Shown here one piece after another: positions 9,069 through 17,960 of a DNA stretch of 64,000 bases; the first letter of the stretch is position 1; each line of letters starts with the position of its first letter. A program made the position numbers and the translations under genes. The notes under the pieces are model-generated. The model did no database searches. It saw nothing but the letters and a program-made list of their open reading frames with translations, and was not told the origin of the DNA. The stretch lies in contig JBNKWA010000087.1 of the NCBI GenBank assembly GCA_050299555.1, forward strand, positions 1 to 64,000, read 5' to 3'. Origin of the DNA: JBNKWA01 sp050299555. GTDB taxonomy: Bacteria; Pseudomonadota; Alphaproteobacteria; Rhodobacterales; Rhodobacteraceae.

Positions 9069-10382
9069 CTACTCGGGCGGCAGCCCCTCGGGCGCCCCGG
9101 CGATGACGAAGGTCAGCGCCTCCGGCTGCAGAAGCCGGCGCGCCACGCGGCGAATGTCATCCGCCGTCACCGCCTCGATCGCGGCGCTTCGGGTCTCGGG
9201 CCAATCCGGCGAGCGCCCCTCGGTCTTCAGCGCCACCAGGATCGAGGCGATGGCGGCGTTGCCGTCGAATTGCAGCGGATAGGCGCCGGTAAGGTACTGC
9301 TTGGCCGCCGCCAGCTCGGCCGCGCTGACGCCCTCGCCGCGCATCTGCTGCCATGCGGCCCGGATCAGGGCGACGCATTCGCCGGCGGTCCGGTTGGCGG
9401 TGGCCACCGAGCCGATCACCATGTCCGCCAGCTCGGCATGCGACAGCCCGGCAAAGGCGCCATAGGCGAGGCCGTGCCGCTCGCGCAGTTCGGCGATCAG
9501 CCGCGACGAGAAGCCGCCGCTGCCGAGGATGTGCATCATCACCATCGCCGGGATGTAGTCCGGGTCGGTCTCGTCGATCCCGGCATGGCCGAAGACCAGC
9601 ACCGATTGCGGCCCGGCGACCGGCACCACTTCGACCCCGCCGCCGGACCGGATCGTCGCGGCCGGCGGTGCCGGCGGACCGGCAGCGGGCAGGGGCGCGA
9701 GCAGCCGGTCGATCATCGCCCCGGCCTCGGCCTCGCCGATGGCGCCCGCAACCACCACCGCGGCGCCGGCGCGCACCAACGTCCGCCCATGCGCCGCCCT
9801 CAGCGCCGCGATGTCGAGCCCGGCGACGCTGTCCTCGGTGCCGGACGGCAGCAGCGCATAGGGGTGCCCGCCCAGCAGGGCGCGGAAGAACGCGCGCTGC
9901 GCCACCGAGGAGGGGTCGGTCGCGGCCTGCCTGAGCGAGGCCAGCACCTGCGCCCTGGTCCGCTCCACCGCCTCGGCATCGAAGGCGGGCCGCTGCATCG
10001 CCTCGGCCAGCAGATCGACGGTGGCATCGCGGTTGGCCGCCAGCATCATCGCCGAGACGCGCACATGGTCCTGGCCGGCGCCGAACCCGAAATGGGCGGC
10101 CAGCCGCTCGGTCGCCTCGACGAAGGCCGGCCCGTCGCGCAGCGCGGTCCCCTGATCGAGCAGCGCCGTCATCAGGCTCGTGGCGCCCTCGCTGCCGGGC
10201 GGGTCGAGCCGGGCGCCGCCGGGCAGCATCATCTCGAGCGCGATCACCGGCACGGCGTGATCCTCGGCCAGCCAGAACGGCGTGCCGAGCGGCGAGACCG
10301 CCTCGACGACCGCCCCGCGCGCAAGCGCGGCGGACGACTGCACCAGCAGCATCACCGCCACGAGAACGGCTGCGAGCCTCAC
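9069..10382 (-). CDS. M16 peptidase-like protein, non-catalytic subunit
   Basis: A periplasmic M16B protein of 437 residues with a signal peptide (RLAAVLVAVMLLVQSSAALA). At the place where active M16 peptidases have the zinc motif HxxEH, it reads LMTALLDQGT, so it cannot bind the metal. It keeps the RERHGLAY segment of the second domain, the Arg/Tyr pair that helps substrate binding in heterodimeric M16B enzymes. It is therefore the likely partner of the catalytic subunit encoded just upstream. The GTG at 10382 is chosen because it overlaps the upstream stop (GTGA) and places the signal sequence at the N-terminus; a longer frame adds only an Arg-rich stretch. Confidence 0.85.
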   Translation of the reverse strand: MRLAAVLVAVMLLVQSSAALARGAVVEAVSPLGTPFWLAEDHAVPVIALEMMLPGGARLDPPGSEGATSLMTALLDQGTALRDGPAFVEATERLAAHFGFGAGQDHVRVSAMMLAANRDATVDLLAEAMQRPAFDAEAVERTRAQVLASLRQAATDPSSVAQRAFFRALLGGHPYALLPSGTEDSVAGLDIAALRAAHGRTLVRAGAAVVVAGAIGEAEAGAMIDRLLAPLPAAGPPAPPAATIRSGGGVEVVPVAGPQSVLVFGHAGIDETDPDYIPAMVMMHILGSGGFSSRLIAELRERHGLAYGAFAGLSHAELADMVIGSVATANRTAGECVALIRAAWQQMRGEGVSAAELAAAKQYLTGAYPLQFDGNAAIASILVALKTEGRSPDWPETRSAAIEAVTADDIRRVARRLLQPEALTFVIAGAPEGLPPE

Positions 10383-11746
10383 TCCGCTGCCTCCTCGCCG
10401 GCGGTTTCGGGGCCGGTCAGCCAACCGGTCACCGACTGCTCGCGCCGCAGGACGTCCCGCGCGGCGGCGGTGACATCGGCGGCGGTGACCGCCTGCAAGG
10501 CGGCAGGCCAGTCGGCGACGTCTTCGGGCCCGAGGCCCGCCGACAGCGCCTGCGCATAGACGTAGGCCAGGCTTTGCTGCCGGTCGCGCCGGTAGATCTC
10601 GGCGGCGTTGAGACGGATCCGCACCCGTTCGAGATCGTCGCCGTCGGGGCCATCCGCCAGGAACGCCGCCAGCACCTCGTCGAGCGCCGCTTCCGCCTCG
10701 GCAAGGCCGACCCCCTCGGCCGGCACCAGCGAGATGGTGAAGCTGTTGCCGCCGCGGGCGGTGGCGTCATAGCTGGCGACGGCCGCCAGCGCCACGCCGC
10801 GCTGCCGCTCCAGGACCTCGGAGAGGACCGCCGATTCGCCGCCGCCCAGCAGCGTCGAAAGGATCGACAGCGCCGCCGCCTCGGCCTGATCGCCGGGATG
10901 CCGGACCGGCGCGACATAGCTGCGCATCAGCACCGGCTGCGCCACCCGCTCGTCGCGATAGATCACCCGCCGCTCGGCCGGCTGCGGCGGTTCGGTCAGG
11001 TCGGGTCGCGCCGGCACCGGCTGTTCGGCGATGGCGCCGAAATGTTGCTCGGCCAGCGCCCGCGCCTCAGCCGCGCCGATATCGCCCGCAAGCACCAGCA
11101 CCGCGTTCCCGGGCACATAGCGGTCGCCATAGAAGGCCCGCGCCTGGTCGGCGGTGATCGCCTCGATCTCGTGCTCCCAGCCGATCACCGGCCGGCCCCG
11201 GGGCAGGTTCAGCCACAGCGCCGCGCGCATCTGCTCGGCCAGGATCGCGGACGGCTCGGCCTCGACCCGGCTGCGGCGTTCCTCCAGGATCACGTTGCGC
11301 TCGGCCTCGACATCGGCCGGGGTGAAGGCGGCATTGCGCATCCGGTCCGCCTCCATCGCCATCACCAGCGGCAGGTGCCGCGCCGCCACCCGCTGCACAT
11401 AGACGGTGTGATCCTCGGCGGTGAAGGCATTGTCGCTGCCGCCCAGCGCCGCGACCGCCCGGCTGAAATCGCCGGGATAGCGCGGGGTGCCCTTGAACAG
11501 CAGGTGCTCCAGAAAATGGGCCACCCCCGACTGCCCCGGTGGCTCGTCGGCGGCACCGGCACGGTAGAGCAGCATCTGGGTGACCGCCGGTGCACGGCGG
11601 TCGGAGATGACCACCACCTCAAGCCCGTTCGGCAACGCGAAGCTGGTCACATCGGGCGCCGCATCCTCGCCGGCAGCGACCGCGGCGCCGAAACAGGCGA
11701 GAAGGCCCAGCACCAGCGCCCACAGGGTCGGCAGGCGTGCAATCAC
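10379..11746 (-). CDS. M16 zinc metallopeptidase, catalytic subunit
   Basis: A secreted (periplasmic) processing-peptidase-like enzyme of 455 residues with an N-terminal signal segment (LWALVLGLLACFGAAVA). The zinc-binding motif HFLEH occupies residues 77-81, with the distal Glu in the VEAERNVILEER segment about 75 residues later. The second domain starts near residue 235. It should pair with the downstream inactive homologue. The GTG start at 11746 overlaps the stop of the DUF3035 gene, and the same GTGA overlap is repeated at its own end, so three genes are tightly coupled downstream of lspA. Native substrate unknown. Confidence 0.9.
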   Translation of the reverse strand: MIARLPTLWALVLGLLACFGAAVAAGEDAAPDVTSFALPNGLEVVVISDRRAPAVTQMLLYRAGAADEPPGQSGVAHFLEHLLFKGTPRYPGDFSRAVAALGGSDNAFTAEDHTVYVQRVAARHLPLVMAMEADRMRNAAFTPADVEAERNVILEERRSRVEAEPSAILAEQMRAALWLNLPRGRPVIGWEHEIEAITADQARAFYGDRYVPGNAVLVLAGDIGAAEARALAEQHFGAIAEQPVPARPDLTEPPQPAERRVIYRDERVAQPVLMRSYVAPVRHPGDQAEAAALSILSTLLGGGESAVLSEVLERQRGVALAAVASYDATARGGNSFTISLVPAEGVGLAEAEAALDEVLAAFLADGPDGDDLERVRIRLNAAEIYRRDRQQSLAYVYAQALSAGLGPEDVADWPAALQAVTAADVTAAARDVLRREQSVTGWLTGPETAGEEAAE

Positions 11747-12321
11747 TGCGGCGGTGGAGCGGCGGGGGTCCGCAGGCCGAGGCCGCGCAGGCGCAGCAGT
11801 TCGGGGTAGGGATCGAGGATGACGCGCCGGTAGACCACGCTCTGGTCGTTCTGCCGGAACAGCCGCTCCAGCAGCCTGCCGCGGTTCTCGCTGCGCCAGA
11901 CTTCGTCCTCGGAGGCCAGCGTGGCGCGGATGTTCGGCGCCACGCCATAGCGCGAGGCCGAGGCGACCAGCGCGGCATCGCCGGCGCCGACACTGCCGCC
12001 CGCCGGGCTGCCGCCAAGCGCGACGCGGGAATCGGCGATCGGGGTGAGATCGGTGCGGTTCCCCTGCCCGGGTGTCGGTTGCGGCAGGCTGGCAAGGTCC
12101 TCGGGCATCTCCAGCGGCCGCTTCGGCAGCACCAGGAACTCGTCCGGGCGGTTGGTTCGGGCACTGTTGCCGAGGCGCTCGGCAATGGTCGGGCCCGCCT
12201 CCTGTCCCGGGGTCTTGCCGGTATGGCCGGTACAGGCGGCGAGGCCGATCAGCGCGGCCAAGGCCGCAAGCCTTGCACACCGCGCCGGCGCTGTCCGGAA
12301 ATCTGTGCCCATCGCCCTCAT
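11743..12321 (-). CDS. DUF3035 lipoprotein
   Basis: A small predicted lipoprotein of the DUF3035 family, conserved between lspA and the M16 peptidases in Rhodobacterales. The signal peptide ends in the lipobox LAAC followed by a Pro/Gly-rich linker; the conserved region includes PDEFLVLPKRPLEMPEDLASL near residue 65, here located rather than aligned. The function is unknown. Two starts are possible, ATG 12321 (MRAMG) and ATG 12312 (MGTDF). Neither has a good ribosome binding site, so the longer is given. Being encoded next to signal peptidase II, the enzyme that would mature it, is suggestive but not evidence of function. Confidence 0.75.
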   Translation of the reverse strand: MRAMGTDFRTAPARCARLAALAALIGLAACTGHTGKTPGQEAGPTIAERLGNSARTNRPDEFLVLPKRPLEMPEDLASLPQPTPGQGNRTDLTPIADSRVALGGSPAGGSVGAGDAALVASASRYGVAPNIRATLASEDEVWRSENRGRLLERLFRQNDQSVVYRRVILDPYPELLRLRGLGLRTPAAPPPQ

Positions 12322-12356
12322 GTCGAGCGTCGTTCTAGACCAGTTGCAGGCACCCG

Positions 12357-12875
12357 TCACCTCCCCTTGTGGTGGTCCGCCGGCTCGCGGCCCGACCACA
12401 GGACAAGGCCAAGCGCGCCGAGGAAGATCGCGGCGTCAGCGACGTTGAAGGCGAACGGATTGCTGATGCCGCAGCAGGACATGTTGATGAAGTCGGCGAC
12501 CGCACCATAGGTCAGCCGGTCCCACACATTGCCGAGCGCACCGCCGATGACCAGGCCGGCGCTCATCGCCACCCGGGCGGATGGCGTTCTCAGCCCCCAG
12601 ACCAGAAGCGCCGCCGAGATCGCCAGGGCCAGGGCCACCAGCGCCCAGCGCCCGGCATCGGAGCCACTGCTGAGAAGACCGAAGTTGACCCCCTCGTTCC
12701 AGGCCATGCGCAGGTTGAGGTAGGGCGGCAGCACGTCATGCGCGCCCCGGTCGCGCAGGCCGAACCACTCCACCACCCACAGCTTGGAAAGCCGGTCGAG
12801 GGCGAAGGCCGGAAGCGCGGTGGCAGCAATGCGGGAAAGCGACAAGAACCGGCCCTCGTTACGGTCGCCGGACAC
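12357..12875 (-). CDS. lspA: Lipoprotein signal peptidase (signal peptidase II)
   Basis: LspA cleaves prolipoprotein signal peptides in the inner membrane after diacylglyceryl transfer. The protein has 172 residues and four predicted membrane helices. The catalytic aspartates are seen as Asp128 in GAVADFI and Asp147 in FNVADAAI, preceded by the conserved GNVWDR. The start at 12875 is the only one that keeps the first membrane helix. It is the first gene of the minus-strand lspA-DUF3035-M16-M16 cluster; the gap to the next gene is about 35 bases. Confidence 0.93.
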   Translation of the reverse strand: MSGDRNEGRFLSLSRIAATALPAFALDRLSKLWVVEWFGLRDRGAHDVLPPYLNLRMAWNEGVNFGLLSSGSDAGRWALVALALAISAALLVWGLRTPSARVAMSAGLVIGGALGNVWDRLTYGAVADFINMSCCGISNPFAFNVADAAIFLGALGLVLWSGREPADHHKGR

Positions 12876-13089
12876 TAGGGTGGGTTGCGGCGACGGTCAA
12901 TCTCGCGCCCCCGCGGGATGCGCCCGGGGCGGGTCAAGGGTTCGAGAGGTGCCGCGGACGGTACGGAAGCCTGCCGGCATCCGCTGCATCAGGGGCGGCA
13001 GCCGGCGGTGCCCCGGCTGCCCCGGAGCCGCGTATCGTATCGGGGCCAACAGGCACCCCAGGGCAGCGGCATTGCGTCGTCGATCGGCC

Positions 13090-13401
13090 TCAGCCGGCGT
13101 AGCCCTGACGCTCGGCATTGGCCTTGGCGTCACCCTGGGCATTGTAGCCTTCCGAGGACCGGCCAACCTGACGGCCGTTGGACGCGAAGCGGCGCCAGCG
13201 CCATTCACCCTTCTTGTCCTGGTAGAATTCCCACTTGTCGCCGGCCACGTGGCCACGGTTCATGTTCGCCTCGCAGTCGCTCCGGGCGTTGTAGCCCTCG
13301 GAGGACGCGCCGACGATCCGGCCGTTGCTGGCCTTGCGGCGCCAGCGCCACTCGCCCTTCTTGTCCTGGTAGACCTCGAACTTGTCGTTCTCTCCCGCCA
13401 T
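13090..13401 (-). CDS. YegP-like protein with two DUF1508 repeats
   Basis: A 103-residue protein made of two near-identical repeats, each built as FEVYQDKKGEWRWRRKASNG / WEFYQDKKGEWRWRRFASNG followed by SSEGYN and a short helix. This is the DUF1508 (YegP) fold, a tandem beta-hairpin-helix domain of unknown function, sometimes linked to stress. No signal peptide. The duplication is internal to the gene and visible at DNA level. The start at 13401 (MAGENDKF) follows a GGGACGGAGACATC stretch. It is not in an operon: a DMT transporter lies upstream on the same strand, about 95 bases away. Confidence 0.85.
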   Translation of the reverse strand: MAGENDKFEVYQDKKGEWRWRRKASNGRIVGASSEGYNARSDCEANMNRGHVAGDKWEFYQDKKGEWRWRRFASNGRQVGRSSEGYNAQGDAKANAERQGYAG

Positions 13402-13495
13402 GATGTCTCCGTCCCTCTTGTCGCGGTTTCTGACCGCTCCGCCGGCGGCCGGCCCCTTGCGGGCAGGTCGACATTGGCGGCAAACGCGGTTCGCT

Positions 13496-14365
13496 TCAAG
13501 CCTTTGCTGGCGGCGCCGGCCCGCCGCTCATGGCCAGAAAGAGCCCGCCGAGCACCAGCGTCGCGGCGATGGCAAGGCGCAGCGTCAGCGGCTCGGCGAC
13601 GACAAGCGCACCACCGACCGCCGCGATCACCGGCACCGACAGTTGCGCCACCGCGGCACGGGTGGCGCCGAGCCCCGGCAGGACGCTGTACCACAACGCA
13701 TAGCCGAGACCCGAGGCCACGGCGCCGGAGACGATGGCAAGCGCCATGCCGGCATGGCTGGTGGGGATGACGGCACCGGGCAGGAACAGGCCAAGGGCGA
13801 CGCCGGCCGGCGCGGCGACCAGAAAGTTCGCGGCCGTGGCGGCAAGCGGATCGGCAACGCGGCGGCCATAGAGCGAATAGATCCCCCAGCCGATGGCGGC
13901 GGCGACCATCAGCGCGGCGGCGATCGCCGGCGGCGCGGTGGCGCCGGGCCCAAGCAGAACCCCGAGCCCTGCCAGCCCCAGGGCCATGCCGATCCAGCGC
14001 CGAATCGGTGGCCGCTCGCCGCCAATGAGCGCCGCGCCGAACATGGTCAGCTGCACGCCGCCGAACAGGATCAGCGCACCGGTGCCGGTGGGCAGCGACA
14101 GGTAGGCATAGGAAAAGCCCGCCATGTAGACCAGCAGCGCCAGCGCCGGGCGCAGGCCGCCAGCCTGCCCCAGCATCCGGAAACCGCCCTGACGCAGCGC
14201 CACCAGCCAGGCCAGCGTTGCCGCGCCGGCGGCAAGCCTCAGCCCCATGAAGGCCCCGGGGGCGATGGCGTGCTCGGCCAGGGCCAGCCGGGTCAGCACC
14301 GAATTGGCGGCGAAGGCGACCATGGTCAGGGCAGTGAGCAGAAGCAGGCGCATGGGCCGAAGCAT
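13496..14365 (-). CDS. DMT-superfamily (EamA) transporter
   Basis: An inner-membrane protein of 289 residues with about ten hydrophobic helices in two EamA repeats, as in drug/metabolite exporters of the RhaT/YdcZ type. Substrate unknown. I start it at the ATG at 14365 (MLRPMRLLLL), which has GGAG about nine bases upstream and begins just before the first helix; a longer in-frame reading adds 34 residues without hydrophobic character. It is divergent from the GreA-like gene. Confidence 0.85.
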   Translation of the reverse strand: MLRPMRLLLLTALTMVAFAANSVLTRLALAEHAIAPGAFMGLRLAAGAATLAWLVALRQGGFRMLGQAGGLRPALALLVYMAGFSYAYLSLPTGTGALILFGGVQLTMFGAALIGGERPPIRRWIGMALGLAGLGVLLGPGATAPPAIAAALMVAAAIGWGIYSLYGRRVADPLAATAANFLVAAPAGVALGLFLPGAVIPTSHAGMALAIVSGAVASGLGYALWYSVLPGLGATRAAVAQLSVPVIAAVGGALVVAEPLTLRLAIAATLVLGGLFLAMSGGPAPPAKA

Positions 14366-14532
14366 AAGGTGGTTCTCCGTCGGCGACCATGGCGTCGGTG
14401 GCGTGGCGCAAAAGCGCCCCAAGGGGCCGCAATCGCCGTGGACAGCCTGCCCTCCGGCCTGCGACACTTGGCCGCCATGGCAAGCCGCGTCACCTTCCCG
14501 ATCGCCCCGAACCGCCTGCCCGGCGCAGGCGC

Positions 14533-15051
14533 ATGAGCCGCGCCTTCGTCAAGGAAGATGCCGGCCAGGACGCGCCGTTGCCGGACCGGCCGCTCAGTCG
14601 GCATCCGAATGTGGTGACGCCGTCGGGGCTTGCGGCGCTGCGCCGCGATCTGGCCGCGGCCGAGGCCCGGCTGGCAGCGCTGCGCGGCAGGGCCGACCGC
14701 TCCGACCGGGACCCCGAGAAGGTGGCCGAGCGTGACATCCGTTATTTCGAGGCGCGGCTGGCCAGCGCGATCCCGGTGGACATGGCGGCGCAGCCGGAAG
14801 GCGAGGTGGCCTTCGGCGCCACGGTGACCGTCATCGACGGGGAAGGGGCGCGGCGCCGGTTCCGCATCGTCGGCGAAGACGAGGCCGACCCCGCCCGCGG
14901 CTGGATCACCGCGCATTCGCCCCTCGGCCGCGGCCTGATCGGGCTTCGGCAGGGCGAAACCGCCGACTGGAAGCGCCCCGGCGGCACCATCACGCTGGAG
15001 GTCGTGGTGATCGGCTATGACCAGGAGACAGGAGCACAGCCCCCATCATGA
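14533..15051 (+). CDS. GreA/GreB-family transcription elongation factor-like protein
   Basis: A 172-residue protein with the two Gre parts: an Arg/Ala/Glu-rich N-terminal region predicted as an antiparallel coiled coil (about residues 35-85) and a C-terminal FKBP-like domain with the sequence ITAHSPLGRGLIG and a closing ITLEVVVIGY. Gre factors enter the RNA polymerase secondary channel and stimulate cleavage of backtracked RNA. The acidic tip residues usual in GreA are not obvious here, so activity is uncertain and it may be a Gre paralogue with another role. Its stop overlaps the betC start (ATGA), an unusual partner for a Gre factor. Confidence 0.75.
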   Translation: MSRAFVKEDAGQDAPLPDRPLSRHPNVVTPSGLAALRRDLAAAEARLAALRGRADRSDRDPEKVAERDIRYFEARLASAIPVDMAAQPEGEVAFGATVTVIDGEGARRRFRIVGEDEADPARGWITAHSPLGRGLIGLRQGETADWKRPGGTITLEVVVIGYDQETGAQPPS

Positions 15052-16568
15052 CCCCGCCCAACATCGTCGTCATCATGGCCGACCAGCTGGCACCGCAATT
15101 CGTCGGTGCCTATGGCCACCCGCTGGTCAGGACGCCGCATATCGACGCGCTGGCCGCCCGCGGCATGCGCTTCGATGCGGCCTATTGCAACGCGCCGCTC
15201 TGTGCGCCCAGCCGCTTCGCCTTCATGACCGGGCAGCTGGTCACCCGCATGGCCGCCTATGACAACGGCTCGGAATTTCAGGCGACGGCGCCGACCTTTG
15301 CCCATTACCTGCGGCTGATGGGCTACCGGACCTGCCTGTCGGGCAAGATGCACTTCATCGGCCCCGACCAGATGCACGGCTTCGAGGAGCGGCTGACCAC
15401 CGATGTCTACCCCTCGGACCACGCCTGGACCCCGGACTGGGAGATGCCCGACGAGCGCATCGACAAGTGGTACCACAACATGGAATCGGTGAAGGAGGCC
15501 GGCGTCGCCGCCACCACCTTCCAGATCGAGTACGACGAGGAGACGGCGTTCTTCGCCCGGCGGCGGATCTTCGACTATGCGATGCAGAAGGTGGCGCCGT
15601 TCGCGATGGTGGTGAGCTTCATCCACCCGCACGATCCTTATGTGGCGCGGCCCGAATGGTGGGACCTCTACGACCACGCCGCCATCGACATGCCGGCGCG
15701 CGAGCCGGCGGACGATCCGCATACGCGGCGGCTGATCCACGGCATGGAGGCGGACCTGGTCGAAGTGACCGAGGACGAGGTCCGCAACGCCCGCCATGCC
15801 TATTATGCCAACACCTCGTATTTCGACAGCAAGGTGGGCGCCATCGTGCAGGCGCTGGACGAGGCCGGGCAGCTCGACAACACCGTGGTGGTGGTGACCT
15901 CGGATCACGGCGACATGCTGGGCGAGCGCGGGCTGTGGTACAAGATGAACTTCTTCGAGCACTCCGCCCGGGTGCCGCTGGTGATAGCCGGGCCGGGGGT
16001 GGAAAAGGGCAGCGTCGCCGCGCCCTGCTCGCTGATCGACCTGCTGCCCACCTTCGTCGACATCGCCGCGAACGGCGGCGCGGCGCCGGAGCCGGGGATG
16101 CCGCTCGACGGCCGCTCGCTCTGGCCGCTGGCGACCGGCGCGGCCGAGCCGGGCGAGGGCGAGGCGCTGGGCGAATACTGCGCCGAGGTGGCCTCGCATC
16201 CGATGTTCATGATCCGCCGCGGGCCGTGGAAGTACATCCATTGCGACGTCGATCCGCCGCAGCTTTTCAATGTGGTCGCCGATCCGCTGGAGCGGGTGAA
16301 CCTGGCCGACGATCCGGCGCATGAAGACACCCGGGCGGCCTTCGCGGCCGAGGTGCGCCGGCGCTGGGACAGCGACAGGATCCGCAGCGACGTGATCGCC
16401 ACCCAGAAACGGCGCCGGGCGGTCCATGCGGCGATGGAGAAGGGCGCGCTGACTTCGTGGGACTACCAGCCGAGGCGGGATGCGGCGCAGGAATACGTCC
16501 GCAACCACATGGATTGGACCGTGGCGGCGGAACGCACCCGCTTCCCGCCGTTCCGCCGCGACGGATGA
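15048..16568 (+). CDS. betC: Choline sulfatase
   Basis: A cytoplasmic type I sulfatase that hydrolyses choline-O-sulfate to choline and sulfate. The sequence follows rhizobial BetC closely: PNIVVIMADQ at the metal site, LSGKMHFIGPDQMHGFEERL, SFIHPHDPYVARPEWWDLY and TSDHGDMLGERGLWYKMNFF. The formylglycine cysteine is Cys52 in the motif CAPSR, which needs a maturation enzyme not encoded here. The C-terminal extension ending in the conserved WDYQP and RNHMDW region is typical of BetC. The ATG at 15048 overlaps the upstream stop. The usual neighbours betI, betA and betB are absent, so choline would have to be used elsewhere. Confidence 0.9.
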   Translation: MTPPNIVVIMADQLAPQFVGAYGHPLVRTPHIDALAARGMRFDAAYCNAPLCAPSRFAFMTGQLVTRMAAYDNGSEFQATAPTFAHYLRLMGYRTCLSGKMHFIGPDQMHGFEERLTTDVYPSDHAWTPDWEMPDERIDKWYHNMESVKEAGVAATTFQIEYDEETAFFARRRIFDYAMQKVAPFAMVVSFIHPHDPYVARPEWWDLYDHAAIDMPAREPADDPHTRRLIHGMEADLVEVTEDEVRNARHAYYANTSYFDSKVGAIVQALDEAGQLDNTVVVVTSDHGDMLGERGLWYKMNFFEHSARVPLVIAGPGVEKGSVAAPCSLIDLLPTFVDIAANGGAAPEPGMPLDGRSLWPLATGAAEPGEGEALGEYCAEVASHPMFMIRRGPWKYIHCDVDPPQLFNVVADPLERVNLADDPAHEDTRAAFAAEVRRRWDSDRIRSDVIATQKRRRAVHAAMEKGALTSWDYQPRRDAAQEYVRNHMDWTVAAERTRFPPFRRDG

Positions 16569-16574
16569 GCCGTG

Positions 16575-16656
16575 CCCTGATCGCACCCCGATCGCACCCG
16601 GGCCGCTCCCCGCCCACCCACCCTCGCGCCCCGGGTGCGACGGAGCGCGATCAGGG
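16575..16656. repeat. Palindromic core repeat, copy A
   Basis: Imperfect palindrome with outer arms CCCTGATCGC (16575-16584) and GCGATCAGGG (16647-16656), inner arms GCACCCGGG (16594-16602) and CCCGGGTGC (16630-16638), and between them the conserved core at about 16601-16632 (CGCTCCCCGCCCACCCACCC). The same core recurs at six other intergenic sites in this window with different arms. It begins six bases after the betC stop. Confidence 0.8.
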
Positions 16657-16668
16657 CGGGATGCGCGG

Positions 16669-16826
16669 CATCAGGTACCTGGCCATGCTGGCCCATGAGG
16701 ACGCAGCGCCGCGCGTAACGCCGGGTCCGCGCCCGGGGCGCGGGGGTGGGTGGGCCGGGAGCGTCCCCGGACAGTCCCCTCGGCTTATCCCGTGATTCCA
16801 GCACTTTGGTCCCCGCCCCCATGGGG
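16669..16826 (-). repeat. Long GTCCCC repeat, degenerate copy B (contains core)
   Basis: Read on the minus strand this is colinear with the repeats at 38909-39139 and 41474-41729. It has CCCATGGGG, then CTGGAATCA, then GTCCGGGGAC, then the core (16734-16766), then a degenerate TCCTCATGGG and GGTACCTGAT. It is shorter and more diverged than the other two, and the outer GTCCCC palindromes are decayed. Confidence 0.7.
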
Positions 16827-16947
16827 CAAAGCCCAGCGCAAGGCCAATGGCGGCAGCGGGGAAGGCCTCGACACCGATCAGGTAACCGGGAACGGGGGCT
16901 CCCGCAGTCCGCCTCCGCCTGCCGGCGTCGGCGTCCTTTGGGCCCGG

Positions 16948-16988
16948 CCCGGCGCCCGCGGCCCCTGTCGGGGCCGCCCTGCGCCGGG
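16948..16988. terminator. Nested hairpin beyond the cbiX-like gene
   Basis: CCCGGCGC (16948-16955) pairs with GCGCCGGG (16981-16988) around an inner GGCCCC/GGGGCC stem (16960-16965 and 16970-16975). It lies 20 bases beyond the 3' end of the minus-strand chelatase gene. There is no T-tract. Confidence 0.45.
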
Positions 16989-17007
16989 TCCCGCCAGCGG
17001 CGAGCTC

Positions 17008-17784
17008 TCAGCCTTGCGGCGCGATCCGCGGCGGCTGCACCGGTGGCTCCGGCGGATCCGCCATGGCCCGGACGAGCGCAGCGGCGATCAGCCGCGGTAC
17101 GTCCGGGTGATCGCCGATCGGCGGCAGCAGCGGACCGGTGAACCCGGCCCTGGCAAGAGCCACGGGGATGTCCTCTTCCACATGCCCGGCCTTCAGCGCG
17201 AAGAACGGCAGGCAGAGCGCCGGAGCAGCCACCCGGGCAACCTCGGCAAGATGCGGCGGCTCCTCGATCAGGCCGACGATCACGGCCTTGAACCGGGTCA
17301 GCCGGCGCAGGCTTTCGGCCATGGCATGGACCGAATCCTTCGACGTCGACGAAACCCGGCTGCCATGGGCGGCAAGGACCAGCGTGGTCTCCGGCTCCGC
17401 CAGCCCGGCGTCCCTGGCACCCTCGGCGGCGGCGCGCGCCATCAGCCCGGGCAAGGCGGGATCGACGCCGAAGGGCGGCAGCTGGCGCGGCCGGGGCGTG
17501 TCGGTCGCCAAGGCCCTGGCGAGCCTTTCGGGCAGCGCCCGGCCGGTGAAATAGCCCTCGGCCATGAAGAACGGATAGATCAGCGGCGCAGTCAGCCCCG
17601 CAAGCGCCGCGGGCAGGCTGGCCGGGACCGCCAGCGTCGCGCCGCGCACCGCCCAGCCGGGCAGGTGTGCGGCCACCGCCTCGGCCAGATGCCGCAGGGC
17701 TGCCTCCTGCGGCATCGGATCGGCCGGCGCACCGTGGGCGACCAGCACGGCGGAAGCGGGGGCGGCAGCGGTGGCATCCGGCAT
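17008..17784 (-). CDS. CbiX/SirB-like two-domain chelatase
   Basis: A 258-residue protein with two similar alpha/beta halves of the CbiX type: VLVAHGAPADPM near residue 12 and VLAAHGSR near residue 135 each supply the His used for metal insertion into sirohydrochlorin-type tetrapyrroles. Conserved LIYPFFMAEGYFTG and CLPFFALKAGHVEEDIP follow at equivalent positions. It could be a cobalt or iron chelatase for cobalamin or sirohaem synthesis, or a CbiX paralogue with no proven role; no cob or cys genes are near. I use the ATG at 17784 because the 20 codons upstream in frame look non-coding. Confidence 0.8.
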   Translation of the reverse strand: MPDATAAAPASAVLVAHGAPADPMPQEAALRHLAEAVAAHLPGWAVRGATLAVPASLPAALAGLTAPLIYPFFMAEGYFTGRALPERLARALATDTPRPRQLPPFGVDPALPGLMARAAAEGARDAGLAEPETTLVLAAHGSRVSSTSKDSVHAMAESLRRLTRFKAVIVGLIEEPPHLAEVARVAAPALCLPFFALKAGHVEEDIPVALARAGFTGPLLPPIGDHPDVPRLIAAALVRAMADPPEPPVQPPRIAPQG

Positions 17785-17960
17785 TGGCGGCGGTCCTTTT
17801 CCGTGCAGGTTAATCCCGGACCGGGCCGGTTTGAAGCGCCGCAAGGCAGATGCCCCGGTCCATCAGGGCGGCGCGCGGCCACCAGCGCCCGGAGCGTCAG
17901 CGACCGCCGCCGAGGGCCCTCGATGGGCCCGAAGGCGGCGCCACCTCTCGCCCCGCCGGC

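Noticed and set aside
9270..11809. Long plus-strand frames over the M16 genes
   Set aside because: Antisense shadows: no recognisable domain, no ribosome binding site, while the minus-strand frames show HFLEH and signal peptides.
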